The notes: generated from the letters alone by a model not told the origin. Positions 15,709 to 24,323 are shown, numbered from the stretch's first letter. The stretch is DNA of 36,034 nucleotides from DASQFQ01 sp038327685 (GCA_038327685.1 JBBQLH010000042.1:1-36034), one strand, 5' to 3'. Numbers and translations are program-made.

Positions 15709-16581
15709 TCACCAGCGCACGCGTGAGGCCTCCTCGAGCCTGCTCACCTGGCTTGTGCCCGACAGCGACGCAGCGCCCGCGCACACCGCGGCGACGGACA
15801 GCGCGAGCGGGGCAGCGGACGATCCCCAAGCCTCGCCCACGAGCAGCGGCGCCAACACAACGGGCACCACGACGGGCATGACATAGATGATCACCCCGAC
15901 CTGGGTCGCCCCGCGGCGCTGCAGCGCGGTTGTCTGGTCGACTAGGGCCAACGCCGCACCGCCGATGGTGAGGGCGAGCCAGAAGGCCGCGCCGCCCCAG
16001 TCGCCCGCGTCCATCCGGTCGCTGATGAGCTTGGTGGTCAGCCCGGTCAGCGAGTAGGCGGCCCCCGCGCCGATCGTCGCCACCAGACTGCCCGCCTGCC
16101 GGTGCCGGCGGTCGAGCACAGCGAGGGCGTGCGGTAGCAGCGCGACCGCGCCCAGCGCGCCGAGGCCTAAGGCGAGCGCGAGGCTGCCCGCCGACACCGT
16201 GGTGCGGTCGGGCGCGCTCAGCGTCAAACCCACCACACCCAAAGAGATGGCCGCCACCGCGAGGAGCGCGCGGGAGCGGATCGGCTCACCGCCGCTGCGC
16301 GCGCCGACCGCCAGCAACACCACCAGCCCCGCCGCCAGCGAGGGCTGGACGACGGTCAGCGGAGCGAGCAGCAACGCGCCCACATGGAAGGCGAAGCCGA
16401 CCACCATCAGGAGACCGCCGAGCACCCAGCGGCGTCTGCCGAGGAGGCGCCCGATCAGCGACAGGCGCAGGGAGTGCTCGGCAGGGACGGTGCGCGCCTC
16501 CAGCGATTGGAGCACCAGCCCGGCGCTGAACAGCGCCGAGGCTGTCACGGCCGCTACGGCGCCCAGCGCGAGGTCCTCCAT
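15709..16581 (-). CDS. DMT-superfamily (EamA/NIPA-like) membrane protein, paralogue 1
   Basis: The 290-residue protein is made of about 9-10 hydrophobic helices in two similar halves, the drug/metabolite transporter plan. Typical features are ALFSAGLVLQSLEART after helix 1, LLAPLTVVQPSLAAGLVVLL in helices 3-4, and GAAYSLTGLTTKLISDRM at the start of the second half. It is clearly homologous to the protein at 18244-19323 (same LQ-EAR, P-TVVQP-LA and TALQ-R-- motifs at matching places). The ATG at 16581 is chosen; GTG 16593 is 4 codons upstream. Substrate unknown. It sits back-to-back with a phospholipid-synthesis operon (90 bp between starts), so a lipid or precursor transport role is worth considering, but this is inference from context. 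Confidence 0.85.
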   Translation of the reverse strand: MEDLALGAVAAVTASALFSAGLVLQSLEARTVPAEHSLRLSLIGRLLGRRRWVLGGLLMVVGFAFHVGALLLAPLTVVQPSLAAGLVVLLAVGARSGGEPIRSRALLAVAAISLGVVGLTLSAPDRTTVSAGSLALALGLGALGAVALLPHALAVLDRRHRQAGSLVATIGAGAAYSLTGLTTKLISDRMDAGDWGGAAFWLALTIGGAALALVDQTTALQRRGATQVGVIIYVMPVVVPVVLAPLLVGEAWGSSAAPLALSVAAVCAGAASLSGTSQVSRLEEASRVRW

Positions 16582-16670
16582 CTGGCCGCCCACCCTAACC
16601 CGACGCCCGAACGGCGCTGTCCCTCAGTTCCCAGGACTGGTCCATACTGATCGCGGGGAAGTGTCGTCGT

Positions 16671-17279
16671 GTGGCCGACCGACGGGGTGCTGTCGTGAGC
16701 CGAGCCAGGGACGTGCTGCGGGAGCGGGCACGATTCCTCCGCTCGTTCCTTGAGGGGCCGCGCCGGGTCGGCGCGGTTCTACCGACTTCGCGGCGGACCG
16801 TGCGGGCCACCCTCGACATGGCTCCCGTAGCCCAGGCGCGCTGCGTCGTCGAGCTCGGCGCCGGAACGGGTCCGTACACGCGGGAGATCGTCCGCCGCCT
16901 GCGGCCGGACGCGCGTCTGCTGGCTTTCGAGCTCGACCCCGCGCTTGCGGAGACGCTCGCCGCCGAGGTGACCGACCCGCGCGTCCACGTCATCGCGGAC
17001 TCGGCGGCGAACCTCGACGCCCACCTGGGCGGCCGGCGTCCTGAGGTGATCGTCTCGGGACTCCCCTTCACCTCGCTGCCCGGCCCGGTGCGACGGGAGA
17101 TCCTCCACGCTGCGGGCCGCGCCCTGGCGGACGACGGCGTGATGCTCGTGCTGCAGTACTCGCCCTTCATTCGGCGGGAGCTCGAGCGTCTCTTCGGCTC
17201 CGTGCGCCGGCGCCTGTCGCTGCTCAACGTGCCCCCCGCCGTGCTCTTCGCCTGCCGGTCGCCGGAAGGCCTGCGATGA
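16671..17279 (+). CDS. Phospholipid N-methyltransferase-like protein (PmtA/KsgA-type SAM methyltransferase)
   Basis: The 202-residue protein opens with RFLRSFLEGPRRVGAVLPTS, the N-terminal motif of the Rhodobacter/Sinorhizobium PmtA group (F--F---P--VGA--PSS). The SAM site VVELGAGTGPYT (residues 59-70) follows, then the acidic ELDP after beta-2 and VSGLPFTSLP as motif IV. PmtA methylates phosphatidylethanolamine stepwise to mono-, di- and trimethyl (phosphatidylcholine) forms at the inner membrane face; the number of steps here cannot be told. The start is GTG 16671 with GGGGAAG upstream; GTG 16695 is an alternative. Its stop overlaps the next start (ATGA). The two following genes make the precursors PS and PE, which strengthens the assignment over rRNA methylation. 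Confidence 0.78.
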   Translation: MADRRGAVVSRARDVLRERARFLRSFLEGPRRVGAVLPTSRRTVRATLDMAPVAQARCVVELGAGTGPYTREIVRRLRPDARLLAFELDPALAETLAAEVTDPRVHVIADSAANLDAHLGGRRPEVIVSGLPFTSLPGPVRREILHAAGRALADDGVMLVLQYSPFIRRELERLFGSVRRRLSLLNVPPAVLFACRSPEGLR

Positions 17280-17923
17280 CGCGCCGGAGTCTGCGCGAGG
17301 CCCGCCGCTACGTGCTCGCGGCGTGCGCGGCCGAGGCTGCGTTGGCGCCCCTGCGGCTGCTCAAGGGTCGGCTGCTGCTCGCGGTCACCATCGCCTGCGC
17401 GGTGTTCTTCCGCGACCCGCCGCGGCGTGCGCCGCGCGAACGTGACACGCTCTACGCTCCCGCCGACGGCGTGGTGGTCGACATCGACATGGTGGGCGAT
17501 CCCTGGCTGCCCGGAGGCGACGCCCTTCGCATCAGCATCTTCCTCGCCATCTACGACGTGCACGTCAACCGCAGCCCGTCGGCGGGGCGGATCGCGCTCG
17601 CCGAGGAGACGCCGGGCGGATACTGGCCCGCCTTCCTGGGCCGCGCCCGCTCGAACCACCGCAAGCGCCTGGCCATCGATGACGGGGAGCGGCGCGTGGT
17701 TCTTGTGCAGTTCGCCGGGATGCTCGCGCGGCGCATCTCCTCCTGGGCGTGGCTCGGGGACCGCGTCGAGCCCGGACAGCGGATTGCGCTCATCCACCTG
17801 GGCTCGCGCGCCGACGTGCTCGTGCCCGCCGCGGACGCCCGGCCCCTGGTCGAGGTGGGGCGCCGGGCGCGCGCCGGGGTCACACCGATCGCCCGCTACG
17901 TGCACGCCGGAGCGGCGCCGTGA
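17276..17923 (+). CDS. psd: Phosphatidylserine decarboxylase-like proenzyme
   Basis: The 215-residue protein has a membrane-associated head (helix about 30-45, FFRDPPRRAP), APADGVVVDI at 61-70, the conserved IYDVHVNRSP (H96), and HLGSRADVLVP near the C-terminus. The G176-S177 bond in that last motif matches the self-cleavage site (GS, where Ser becomes the pyruvoyl cofactor) of the short Psd class found in archaea and many Gram-positives (RFGSRVDV). The enzyme removes CO2 from phosphatidylserine to give phosphatidylethanolamine on the membrane. Length is normal for the short class. Translation is coupled on both sides (ATGA with the methyltransferase, GTGA with the phosphatidyltransferase). 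Confidence 0.88.
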   Translation: MTRRSLREARRYVLAACAAEAALAPLRLLKGRLLLAVTIACAVFFRDPPRRAPRERDTLYAPADGVVVDIDMVGDPWLPGGDALRISIFLAIYDVHVNRSPSAGRIALAEETPGGYWPAFLGRARSNHRKRLAIDDGERRVVLVQFAGMLARRISSWAWLGDRVEPGQRIALIHLGSRADVLVPAADARPLVEVGRRARAGVTPIARYVHAGAAP

Positions 17924-18600
17924 GGCAGTTCGTCAACCTCGCAAACGTCGCCACGAGCGCGAGCCTCGTGGCCGGCGTCGTGGCCCTTATGCTGGTCGCC
18001 GAGGACCGCCTCGGCGAGGCCTTCGCAGCCGTCGCGGTTGCGGCGGTGCTCGACTCGGTCGACGGCTACCTCGCCCGCCGCAGCGGGAGCTGCGGCCCTT
18101 TCGGCTGCCAGCTCGACTCGCTCGCGGACATCGTCGCCTTCGGTGTCGCCCCGGCGCTGCTCCTTCACCAGGGGCCCTTGGGCTCCGTGCCCGTACTGGG
18201 GCCAGCCACCTGCGTTGCCTTCGTGCTCGGGGGATCCTGGCGCCTAGCTCGGTTCGCCGTGCTGCAGGACAGCCACGGGTTCACGGGGCTCCCGATCCCG
18301 CCGGCCGGCCTGGTCGCGTCCGCGGCCGCCGTCCTCGCGCTGCCGCCCGGGCTCGCCGTCGGCGTCACGCTGACGCTCGTCCTCCTGATGGTGAGCGCTG
18401 TCCCCTTCCCCACGCTGGTCACGCTCGCCGACCTCGTCCGCAGCCGCCGCCGGGTCACGCTGCGCCTCGTCGGTGCCGATCACGGCGCCGACGGCGTCGG
18501 CGCCGGCCAGGGCCCGCGTCCCGGCCGAGACCACGACGAGCGAGGCGACGAGGCCCGCGACGACGAGCGCATCGGGGCTCCAGCTCTCGCCCGCAAGTAG
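17920..18600 (+). CDS. pssA: CDP-alcohol phosphatidyltransferase, likely phosphatidylserine synthase
   Basis: An integral membrane protein starting at GTG 17920 (GTGA overlap). The signature D-x2-DG-x2-AR-x8-G-x3-D-x3-D is complete: D46, D49-G50, A53-R54, G63, D67, D71. RFAVLQDSHGFTGLPIPPAG matches the PssA subgroup, which joins serine to CDP-diacylglycerol with loss of CMP. About six helices follow each other to residue about 180. The open frame runs to 18600, but from about 18470 on (GADHGADGVG...) the sequence is low-complexity and is the antisense of the convergent DMT gene, so the true tail is probably much shorter and its stop has been lost or shifted. With the two preceding genes it completes CDP-DAG to PS to PE to methylated PE. 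Confidence 0.85.
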   Translation: MRQFVNLANVATSASLVAGVVALMLVAEDRLGEAFAAVAVAAVLDSVDGYLARRSGSCGPFGCQLDSLADIVAFGVAPALLLHQGPLGSVPVLGPATCVAFVLGGSWRLARFAVLQDSHGFTGLPIPPAGLVASAAAVLALPPGLAVGVTLTLVLLMVSAVPFPTLVTLADLVRSRRRVTLRLVGADHGADGVGAGQGPRPGRDHDERGDEARDDERIGAPALARK

Positions 18601-19323
18601 GGGCGCCAGCAGGACGGCGACGACGATCTGGACAACGAGCACGACGGGGAAGACCCGGATCGCCGAGCGGTTCTGCAGAGCCGTCATCTCCGACAGCAGC
18701 CCGACGACGCCCGCTACCGCGGTCGCAACCAGCCACAGCGCGGCGACCACCCAGGCGCCCGAGGAGACGCTGTCCGCGAGAAACTTCGTGCTGAAGCCCG
18801 TCCACGCATAGGCCAACCCGGCGCTGATGACGGCGAAGGCGCCGAAGCGCCGATGGCCGCGCAGGGCGTAGGGGGCGAGTGCGATCGCTCCGAGCACCGC
18901 CATGCCGAGGCTGAGCGTCAGCGGCTTCGCGTGCGCCTCGGTCTGCTGGGGAGCGACGAGCACCAGGCCCGCCACGCCAATTACGATGGCGAGCGCGGCG
19001 AGCAGCTCGCGCGGGCGGACCGACTCGCCGAAGAAGCGCACCGCGATGAACAGCAGCGAGACGACGCTGACCGCCAGCGCCGGCTGCACGATGGTGATCG
19101 GCGCGAGCATCAGCGCAGTGGCCTGCATCGCCCATCCACCGGCCACGCATGAAGTGCCGGCCAGCCAGCGGCGCCGATGGACCAGCCACCTGAGCAGCGA
19201 GAGTTTCAACGACTCCTCGCACGGCGCATCGCGTGCCTCGATGGCCTGGAGTGTCACCCCGGCGCTATAGAGCACCGCCGAGGCCAGGGCGGCGAGCACT
19301 CCGAGAGCGAGCAGCGCCGTCAC
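18244..19323 (-). CDS. DMT-superfamily membrane protein, paralogue 2, with run-on C-terminus
   Basis: The start is GTG 19323 (VTALLALGVLAALASAVLYS). About ten helices follow; LQAIEARDAPCEESLKLSLL, LAPITIVQPALAVSVVSLL and YAWTGFSTKFLADSV correspond motif by motif to the protein at 15709-16581. The transporter ends near residue 280 (GAVIG, about 18480). After that the open frame continues for about 80 hydrophilic, low-complexity residues that are antisense to the phosphatidyltransferase. The natural stop therefore seems to be missing, as in its convergent partner. Together the two DMT paralogues bracket the phospholipid operon. Substrate unknown. Confidence 0.82.
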   Translation of the reverse strand: MTALLALGVLAALASAVLYSAGVTLQAIEARDAPCEESLKLSLLRWLVHRRRWLAGTSCVAGGWAMQATALMLAPITIVQPALAVSVVSLLFIAVRFFGESVRPRELLAALAIVIGVAGLVLVAPQQTEAHAKPLTLSLGMAVLGAIALAPYALRGHRRFGAFAVISAGLAYAWTGFSTKFLADSVSSGAWVVAALWLVATAVAGVVGLLSEMTALQNRSAIRVFPVVLVVQIVVAVLLAPLLAGESWSPDALVVAGLVASLVVVSAGTRALAGADAVGAVIGTDEAQRDPAAAADEVGERDQRGEGDSAHHQEDERQRDADGEPGRQREDGGRGRDQAGRRDREPREPVAVLQHGEPS

Positions 19324-19387
19324 GTCTAGATGCCTACCCGCGACGCGGTCGCTCAGTCCCGGGCCACTCCCGTCAGGCTGATCGGCA

Positions 19388-20719
19388 TCACGTCCCGCCA
19401 GACAGCGAGGGAAGCGCTGGGCGCGCTGTCCCATTCACCTCCGCGAGTGGCCATTCGGCCCGTGGCGGCATCGCCGCATCGCCGTCCTCGGCCTTCACGC
19501 CGAGTGTTTGGTGCAGCTCGAGCCAGCGGTCCTCGAAGCTGACGCGCGAGCCGGCGAGATACAGGCGCCATACCCGCGCTCTGGCTTCCCCGACCTCCTC
19601 GACCGCCTCGGACCAGTGCGTCTCGAGGTTGTCCTCCCAGGCCGTCAGCGTACGGGCGTAGTGCTCCCGCAGGTTCTCCTCGTGGCGCAACTCGAAGCCC
19701 GTGTCATGCATCGTCGAGATGATGTGTCCGGGGCCGAGCAGCTCGCCGTCGGGGAACACGTAGCGGTCGATGAAGCCGTCGCGCAACAGCGGCGGGTACT
19801 GGTTGCTCGGCCGGGTGATGCAGTGATTGAGCAGCCGCCCACGCGGGCCCAGCTTGTCGTAGAGGAACCGGAAGTACGCCGGGAGCTGAGCTTTGCCGAC
19901 GTGCTCGGTGAGGCCGATCGAGGCGATCGCCTCGAAGCCGGTCTCGGCCACGTCGCGGTAGTCGAGCAGCCGCACTTCGGCTTGGCCCGCAAGACCGTCC
20001 TCGGCGATCTCTCGGCGCGCCCACTCGACCTGCCGTCGCGAAAGTGTCACGCCGAGCGCCTGGACGCCGTAGTGCCGGGCAGCGTGCAGCACCATGCCGC
20101 CCCACCCGCAGCCGACGTCGAGCAGTCGCATGCCCGGACGCAGGCCGAGCTTGCGGCACGCGAGGTCGTGCTTCGTGAATTGCGCCTGCTCCAGCGTGGC
20201 GTCGGCCACGGGGTACAGGGCGCAGGTGTAGGTCATCGACGGGCCGAGGATCCACTCGTAGAAGCGGTTGGAGACGTCGTAGTGATGAGATGCGGCGACG
20301 GCCGAGCGGCGCCTGCTGTGCCGGCGTCCGCGCAGGCGCGCTTCCTCGCGCGGCGGGTCGACGCGCCGCAGCGCGCCCAGCCCGACCGAGCGGAGCACCC
20401 GCAGTCGCTCCCGCCAGTGCACGTTGCCCTCGTTGACGCGCCACAGCCGGCGCAGCGCTTCGTGTAGATCGCCGTAGACCTCGATCTCGCCGGAAACGTA
20501 GGCCCGCGCGAGCCCGAGGTCATTGCGTGCTTGGACGAGGTGGCTGACGGCGAGCGGTGAGCGGATGTCGACGCGGATCGTGGCGTCTGGCGGCCCGGCC
20601 CTGCTTGCGTCATAGGCGCGGAACTCAATGCCTGTGCCCGAGCCGGTCACGCGGTCCAAGACATCCGCCAGCGGCACGGCTCTGCTCTTGCCGCTAGCCA
20701 CGCTCGACGCACTTCTCAT
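19388..20719 (-). CDS. Cyclopropane-fatty-acyl-phospholipid synthase family methyltransferase (TmsB/CFA-like)
   Basis: The 443-residue protein has an N-terminal lipid-interaction domain (about 1-140) and a SAM-methyltransferase core from about 150. Motifs are HHYDVSNRFYEWILGPSMTY, LLDVGCGWGGMV (C204 region), GVTLSRRQVEWARR and EHVGKAQLPAYF, followed by RYVFPDGELL and LREHYARTL, all hallmarks of the CFA synthase family. Such enzymes put a methylene from SAM onto the double bond of phospholipid-bound acyl chains. The gene is 26 bp inside the end of a FAD-oxidase gene of the TmsA type, on the same strand. In Actinobacteria that pairing makes 10-methylene then 10-methyl chains (tuberculostearic acid), so TmsB is a better guess than plain cyclopropanation. 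Length is slightly above CfaA norms and near TmsB. Confidence 0.85.
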   Translation of the reverse strand: MRSASSVASGKSRAVPLADVLDRVTGSGTGIEFRAYDASRAGPPDATIRVDIRSPLAVSHLVQARNDLGLARAYVSGEIEVYGDLHEALRRLWRVNEGNVHWRERLRVLRSVGLGALRRVDPPREEARLRGRRHSRRRSAVAASHHYDVSNRFYEWILGPSMTYTCALYPVADATLEQAQFTKHDLACRKLGLRPGMRLLDVGCGWGGMVLHAARHYGVQALGVTLSRRQVEWARREIAEDGLAGQAEVRLLDYRDVAETGFEAIASIGLTEHVGKAQLPAYFRFLYDKLGPRGRLLNHCITRPSNQYPPLLRDGFIDRYVFPDGELLGPGHIISTMHDTGFELRHEENLREHYARTLTAWEDNLETHWSEAVEEVGEARARVWRLYLAGSRVSFEDRWLELHQTLGVKAEDGDAAMPPRAEWPLAEVNGTARPALPSLSGGT

Positions 20720-22061
20720 AGAGGTCGAGCAGCCGATGCTCGCCGTCGTAGGCGGCCTTCAGCGCCGCGTACTCCGGACCGTTGTAGAGCCGCCAGAACT
20801 CTTCGCGCTCGTAGAACGAAGTCGAGTACAGCGACTTGCGACCACCGAGCTCTTCAACCACGCGTTCGATCCGGCGGTTGCACGCGCCGACCGACTCGTC
20901 GTCATTGACCGGCACGGTGGACCAGAAGCCGAAATTCACGTACGTCGTCTCGGGGTCGAGCGCATAGAGGTCCCATGTCGCGGCCGGGTCGCGCTGGCGC
21001 AACGGACACAACCACAGCGGTGAGATCGGCACCTCGCGCATGAAGAAGTCGAGGAACTCGGCCGCACGCTCGATCGGCACCTCGATGTCCTGCACGACAT
21101 CCTCCCATGGCGGCCGTCCTCGCAGCCGGTCGAGCCGTCGCAGCGGTCCGTGGCGCCGCTCGATGTTTACGAGCTTCCAGTAGGTGTCGGACCGGAGCCA
21201 TCGCTTCGGTACCAGCCGGCGGACGCGCGGGTCCTGCACGCCGAAGACGCGCGAGCACCAGAACCAGTCCGTGTCCCAGCGCCACAGGTAGTCGCGGATG
21301 GTCAGGTGGTCGACGCGGCGGCGCTGAATCGAGCGGTAGTAGATCTCCATCCCGGTGTAGTCGCTCGTGGTTGGCGCCTCCTCGACGAACGTGCCCAGCG
21401 TGAGGTACAGCTCTTCCGCGCTGAACACGACGCCATCGACGAAGTCCACCGCCCCGCCTTCGAAGGATCGCTGCGCGCAGACCTCAGCCATCGTCGCGAA
21501 GCAGGTGATCCCGTCAGTGAATGGCACGTGGCGAAACCGCACGAACGGCCGCGCGGGCTCGAGCTCGATCGTCAGCCGCAGGGCGTATCCGAGAGTGCCG
21601 TAGGAGTTGGGAAAGCCATGAAACAGGTCGCGGTGCTGGTTGTCGGGCCGGGCGAGCACGAGGCGCCCATCGCCGGTGAGCACCTCCATCTCGACCATGG
21701 ACTCGTGCGGCAGCCCGTTGCGGAACGAGGAGGATTCGATCCCGAGCCCGCTGACCGCTCCTCCGAGCGTGATGGTCTTCAGCTGAGGCACCACCAGCGG
21801 CATGAGGCCGTGGGGCAGTGTCGCGTCAACGAGGTTCTCGTAGGTCGTCATGCCCCCTGCGTCCGCGGTCCGCCCGACCGGATCGACCGCCAGCACGCCG
21901 TCGAGGCTCTGGACGTCCAGTCGGACGGCAGACCTCCGCCGCCGGTGGCGGAACAGGTTGGACGTGGTCTTGGCGAGCCGGACCCGCGTGCCGGCCGGAG
22001 TTGCGGCGTACTGGCGGCGCACCCGCTCCCTGTGCTCTTCGTATCCCACGCGTTGTCGCAC
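20694..22061 (-). CDS. FAD-binding oxidoreductase, TmsA-like (10-methylene fatty-acyl reductase)
   Basis: About 455 residues. The FAD-binding half has VRLAKTTSNLF, LDGVLAVDPVGRTADAGGMT, YENLVDATLPHG and the PQLKTITLGGAVSGLGIESS motif of the DHCR24/diminuto-like vanillyl-alcohol-oxidase fold. The C-terminal half has the family ending (SLYSTSFYEREEFWRLY). In Actinobacteria homologues are adjacent to a CFA-type methyltransferase and reduce the 10-methylene group to a 10-methyl branch using a nicotinamide cofactor. The open frame extends to 22187, but coherent sequence begins near VGYEEHRERV, so GTG 22061 or 22049 is the likely start; no good ribosome-binding site decides. Its end overlaps the methyltransferase by 26 bp, indicating one transcript. 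It is divergent from the PH-domain gene, only about 26 bp away. Confidence 0.85.
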   Translation of the reverse strand: MRQRVGYEEHRERVRRQYAATPAGTRVRLAKTTSNLFRHRRRRSAVRLDVQSLDGVLAVDPVGRTADAGGMTTYENLVDATLPHGLMPLVVPQLKTITLGGAVSGLGIESSSFRNGLPHESMVEMEVLTGDGRLVLARPDNQHRDLFHGFPNSYGTLGYALRLTIELEPARPFVRFRHVPFTDGITCFATMAEVCAQRSFEGGAVDFVDGVVFSAEELYLTLGTFVEEAPTTSDYTGMEIYYRSIQRRRVDHLTIRDYLWRWDTDWFWCSRVFGVQDPRVRRLVPKRWLRSDTYWKLVNIERRHGPLRRLDRLRGRPPWEDVVQDIEVPIERAAEFLDFFMREVPISPLWLCPLRQRDPAATWDLYALDPETTYVNFGFWSTVPVNDDESVGACNRRIERVVEELGGRKSLYSTSFYEREEFWRLYNGPEYAALKAAYDGEHRLLDLYEKCVERG

Positions 22062-22087
22062 TGTCCGGGCGACGAACCCACTAAGCG

Positions 22088-22960
22088 ATGATGCGCTTGT
22101 TCGGCATGCCCGACTGATACCCGACCGGCTCCGCAGGCGCGAGGCGCTGGAGGCGGCGGCGCGGGAGCTGCGCGCAGCGCAGGGCACCGACCGCGACGAG
22201 ATCCTCGCCGCACGACGGGCACTGCGGCAGGCGGAGCGAACACATGACCGCGCGATCGACCGCGCGCGGCGCGACGCGGCGATCGCTCGCGCGCCGAATC
22301 CGATCGCCGCCTACGGACGCCGGCTGATCCTCTACGACGATCGCCTCAGCACCCCCACCCGAACCCATAAGCTCGTCCCGTCCGTTCGAGCCCAAGTCGC
22401 GGAAGCGCCGGGGCAGCGATCACCGCGCCTCGTCGTCGAGGGGCCGCACTGGCGCGAGGAGGTCCGCTGGCACCGCCGCGACGAGCAGGCACTGCGCAAG
22501 CTCGCCCAGGCGATCGAACAAGCCGCGCGCGAGGTCGGCGCGCACGCGGCGGCGCGCCAGCCGGGCGGCGACGCCGTCGAGGGACGACTGGCCGCCGCCC
22601 GCGTCGAGTGCCTCGGCATCGAGCAGGCCACGCCGCTACTCGACCGCATCGCGGCCCTCACCGAGCCCGGCGAGCGCGTCCTCGACATGGCGCCCGCAAT
22701 CACCACCGGACACGACGGCGTCCTGGTCGTGACCGACCAACGGCTCCTGTTCGTAGGGATGCGGCACACGCTGCGGTTGCCCTGGGACGCCATCCAGGAC
22801 GTCGCGGTCCGCGGCAGACGACTCGGCACCCGCTTGGTCGTCTCGACGCCGAGCGGTAGAAGCGTTGTCAGCGGCGTCGCTCCGCGCCACGCCGCCGCGA
22901 TCACCGAACTCGCTCGCCAACAGATCAGAACCACGCGCGACGGAGATCAGCTTGGACGCG
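22088..22960 (+). CDS. Bacterial PH-domain (YokE-like) protein; both ends uncertain
   Basis: The main frame (about 22112 on) has a charged Ala/Arg-rich helix resembling a coiled coil (RREALEAAARELRAAQ... to about 22270). It then has AAYGRRLILYDDRLSTP with GPHWREEVRWHRRDEQALRK, and a C-terminal PH-like barrel: ERVLDMAPAITTGHDGVLVV, TDQRLLFVGM, LPWDAIQDVAVRG. Such PH domains are short membrane- or lipid-associated modules; no activity can be read. No ATG/GTG/TTG occurs in this frame upstream. ATG 22088/22091 begins MRLFGMPD in another frame that meets TGA at once, so a small indel near 22110 may have broken the start. At the other end the frame runs to 23502 as antisense of the permease, so the natural stop near 22960 also seems lost. 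Confidence 0.6.
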
Positions 22961-24323
22961 ACGCTCGAGATGTAGCCGCGCGGTTGATCACCCAGAGCAC
23001 GATCCCCGAGGGCGATCAGGCCGCCGGCGTAGAGGAACGTGTCCGTCTCGGCGACGGCCTTCTGCACGATCAGCGCGGCGCAGGCCGCCGCGCCAAGGAG
23101 TGCGATCACGCCCGGCGCGCGGAAGTGCTCGTGCTCGACGCGGTCGCTGCGCAGCACGAGCACGGCGACGTTGACGCACACGAACACGATCAGCAGCAGC
23201 AGGACGGTCGTGTCAGCGAGCGACTCGAGGTCGCCGAGGGTCACGAGCACGAGGGCGAGGCCGGCGGTGAAGGCGATCGCCACCCACGGCGTCTGGCGGC
23301 CCTCGTGCACGCGCCCGAACGCGGCCGGCACGATGCCCTCGTTGCTCATCCCATAGACGATCCGCGAGGCCATGATCAGGTTGATCAGCGCGCCGTTAGT
23401 CAGCGCGAACAGCGCGATCGCCGCGAACAGCTTCGTCGGGACGCCGAGCGGGCCCTGGTCGACGACCTCGAGCAGCGGGCCGTCGGACTTGATGAGCTTT
23501 GAGGTCTCGACCGCCATCGAGGCGACCACCGTCACCAGCATGTAGACGGTCCCCGCGATCCCCAGGCCGAGGAACAGCGCGCGCGGGTACACGCGCGAGG
23601 GCTCCTTAGTCTCCTCCGCGACGTTGACGGAGTCCTCGAAGCCGATCAGCGCGAAGAACGCGAGCGAGGCGCCGCCGAGCACGGCCAGCGGGACGCTCGA
23701 GCCGCTCTTGAAGTCGAGCGCGCGGCCGGGGTCACCGCCACCGTCGAGCAGCAAGGCGGCGCCGATCACCACCACGAGCAGCAGTCCCACCAGCTCGATC
23801 GCCGTCAGCCCGAGGTTCAGCCCGACGGACTCCTTGATCCCGCGGAAGTTGATCAGCGACAGCACGGCGATGAAGACAATCCCGACGAGGACCTTCGGCA
23901 ACTCGACGAACTCCGACAGGGAGTCGCCGCCGAACGCCGTCGCCAGCGTCGCGGCCGAGGTCACGCCGCTCGCCATCACCGCGAAGGCGACGACGAAGGT
24001 GAAGAACGGCTGCTTGAAGGCGCGGTGGACGTACAGCGCGGCGCCCGCAGCCTTCGGGTACTTCGTGACCAGCTCGGCGTAGGAGGCGGCGGTGAAGAGC
24101 GCGAGCGTGCCCGCGAGCAGAAACGAGGCCCAGATCGCCCCGCCGACCTCGGCGCCGACCTCGCCACGAGCGCATAGATGCCGGCGCCGAGGACGTCGCC
24201 GATCACGAACACCGTCAACATCGTCCGCGTGATCGTGGGGTTCAGCGGCGTCGACGCCGCCCGCCCGCCCGCGCCGGCGCCGGGCCCGCCACCGAGGGTC
24301 TCACCCGAGGCCGCCGAGCTCAT
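22947..24323 (-). pseudogene. APC-superfamily amino-acid permease with two single-base frameshifts
   Basis: ATG 24323 follows GGGAG by 7 nt. The first frame reads LNPTITRTMLTVFVIGDVLG, then GAGIYALVA. At about 24162 one base is missing (GTGGCGAG where GTGGGCGAG is expected) and the next frame continues EVGAEVGGAIWASFLLAG, YAELVTKYPKAAGAALYVHR, and ten more helices to FLYAGGLIALG. At about 23008 an extra G (GGGG for GGG) shifts away from the natural ending IVLWVINRAATSRAS and TGA 22947-22949. Corrected, the protein has about 458 residues and 12 helices, like the YfnA/cationic amino-acid type permeases that import amino acids by proton symport. Both lesions are one-base changes in short runs, so sequencing error is quite possible. 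Confidence 0.82.
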
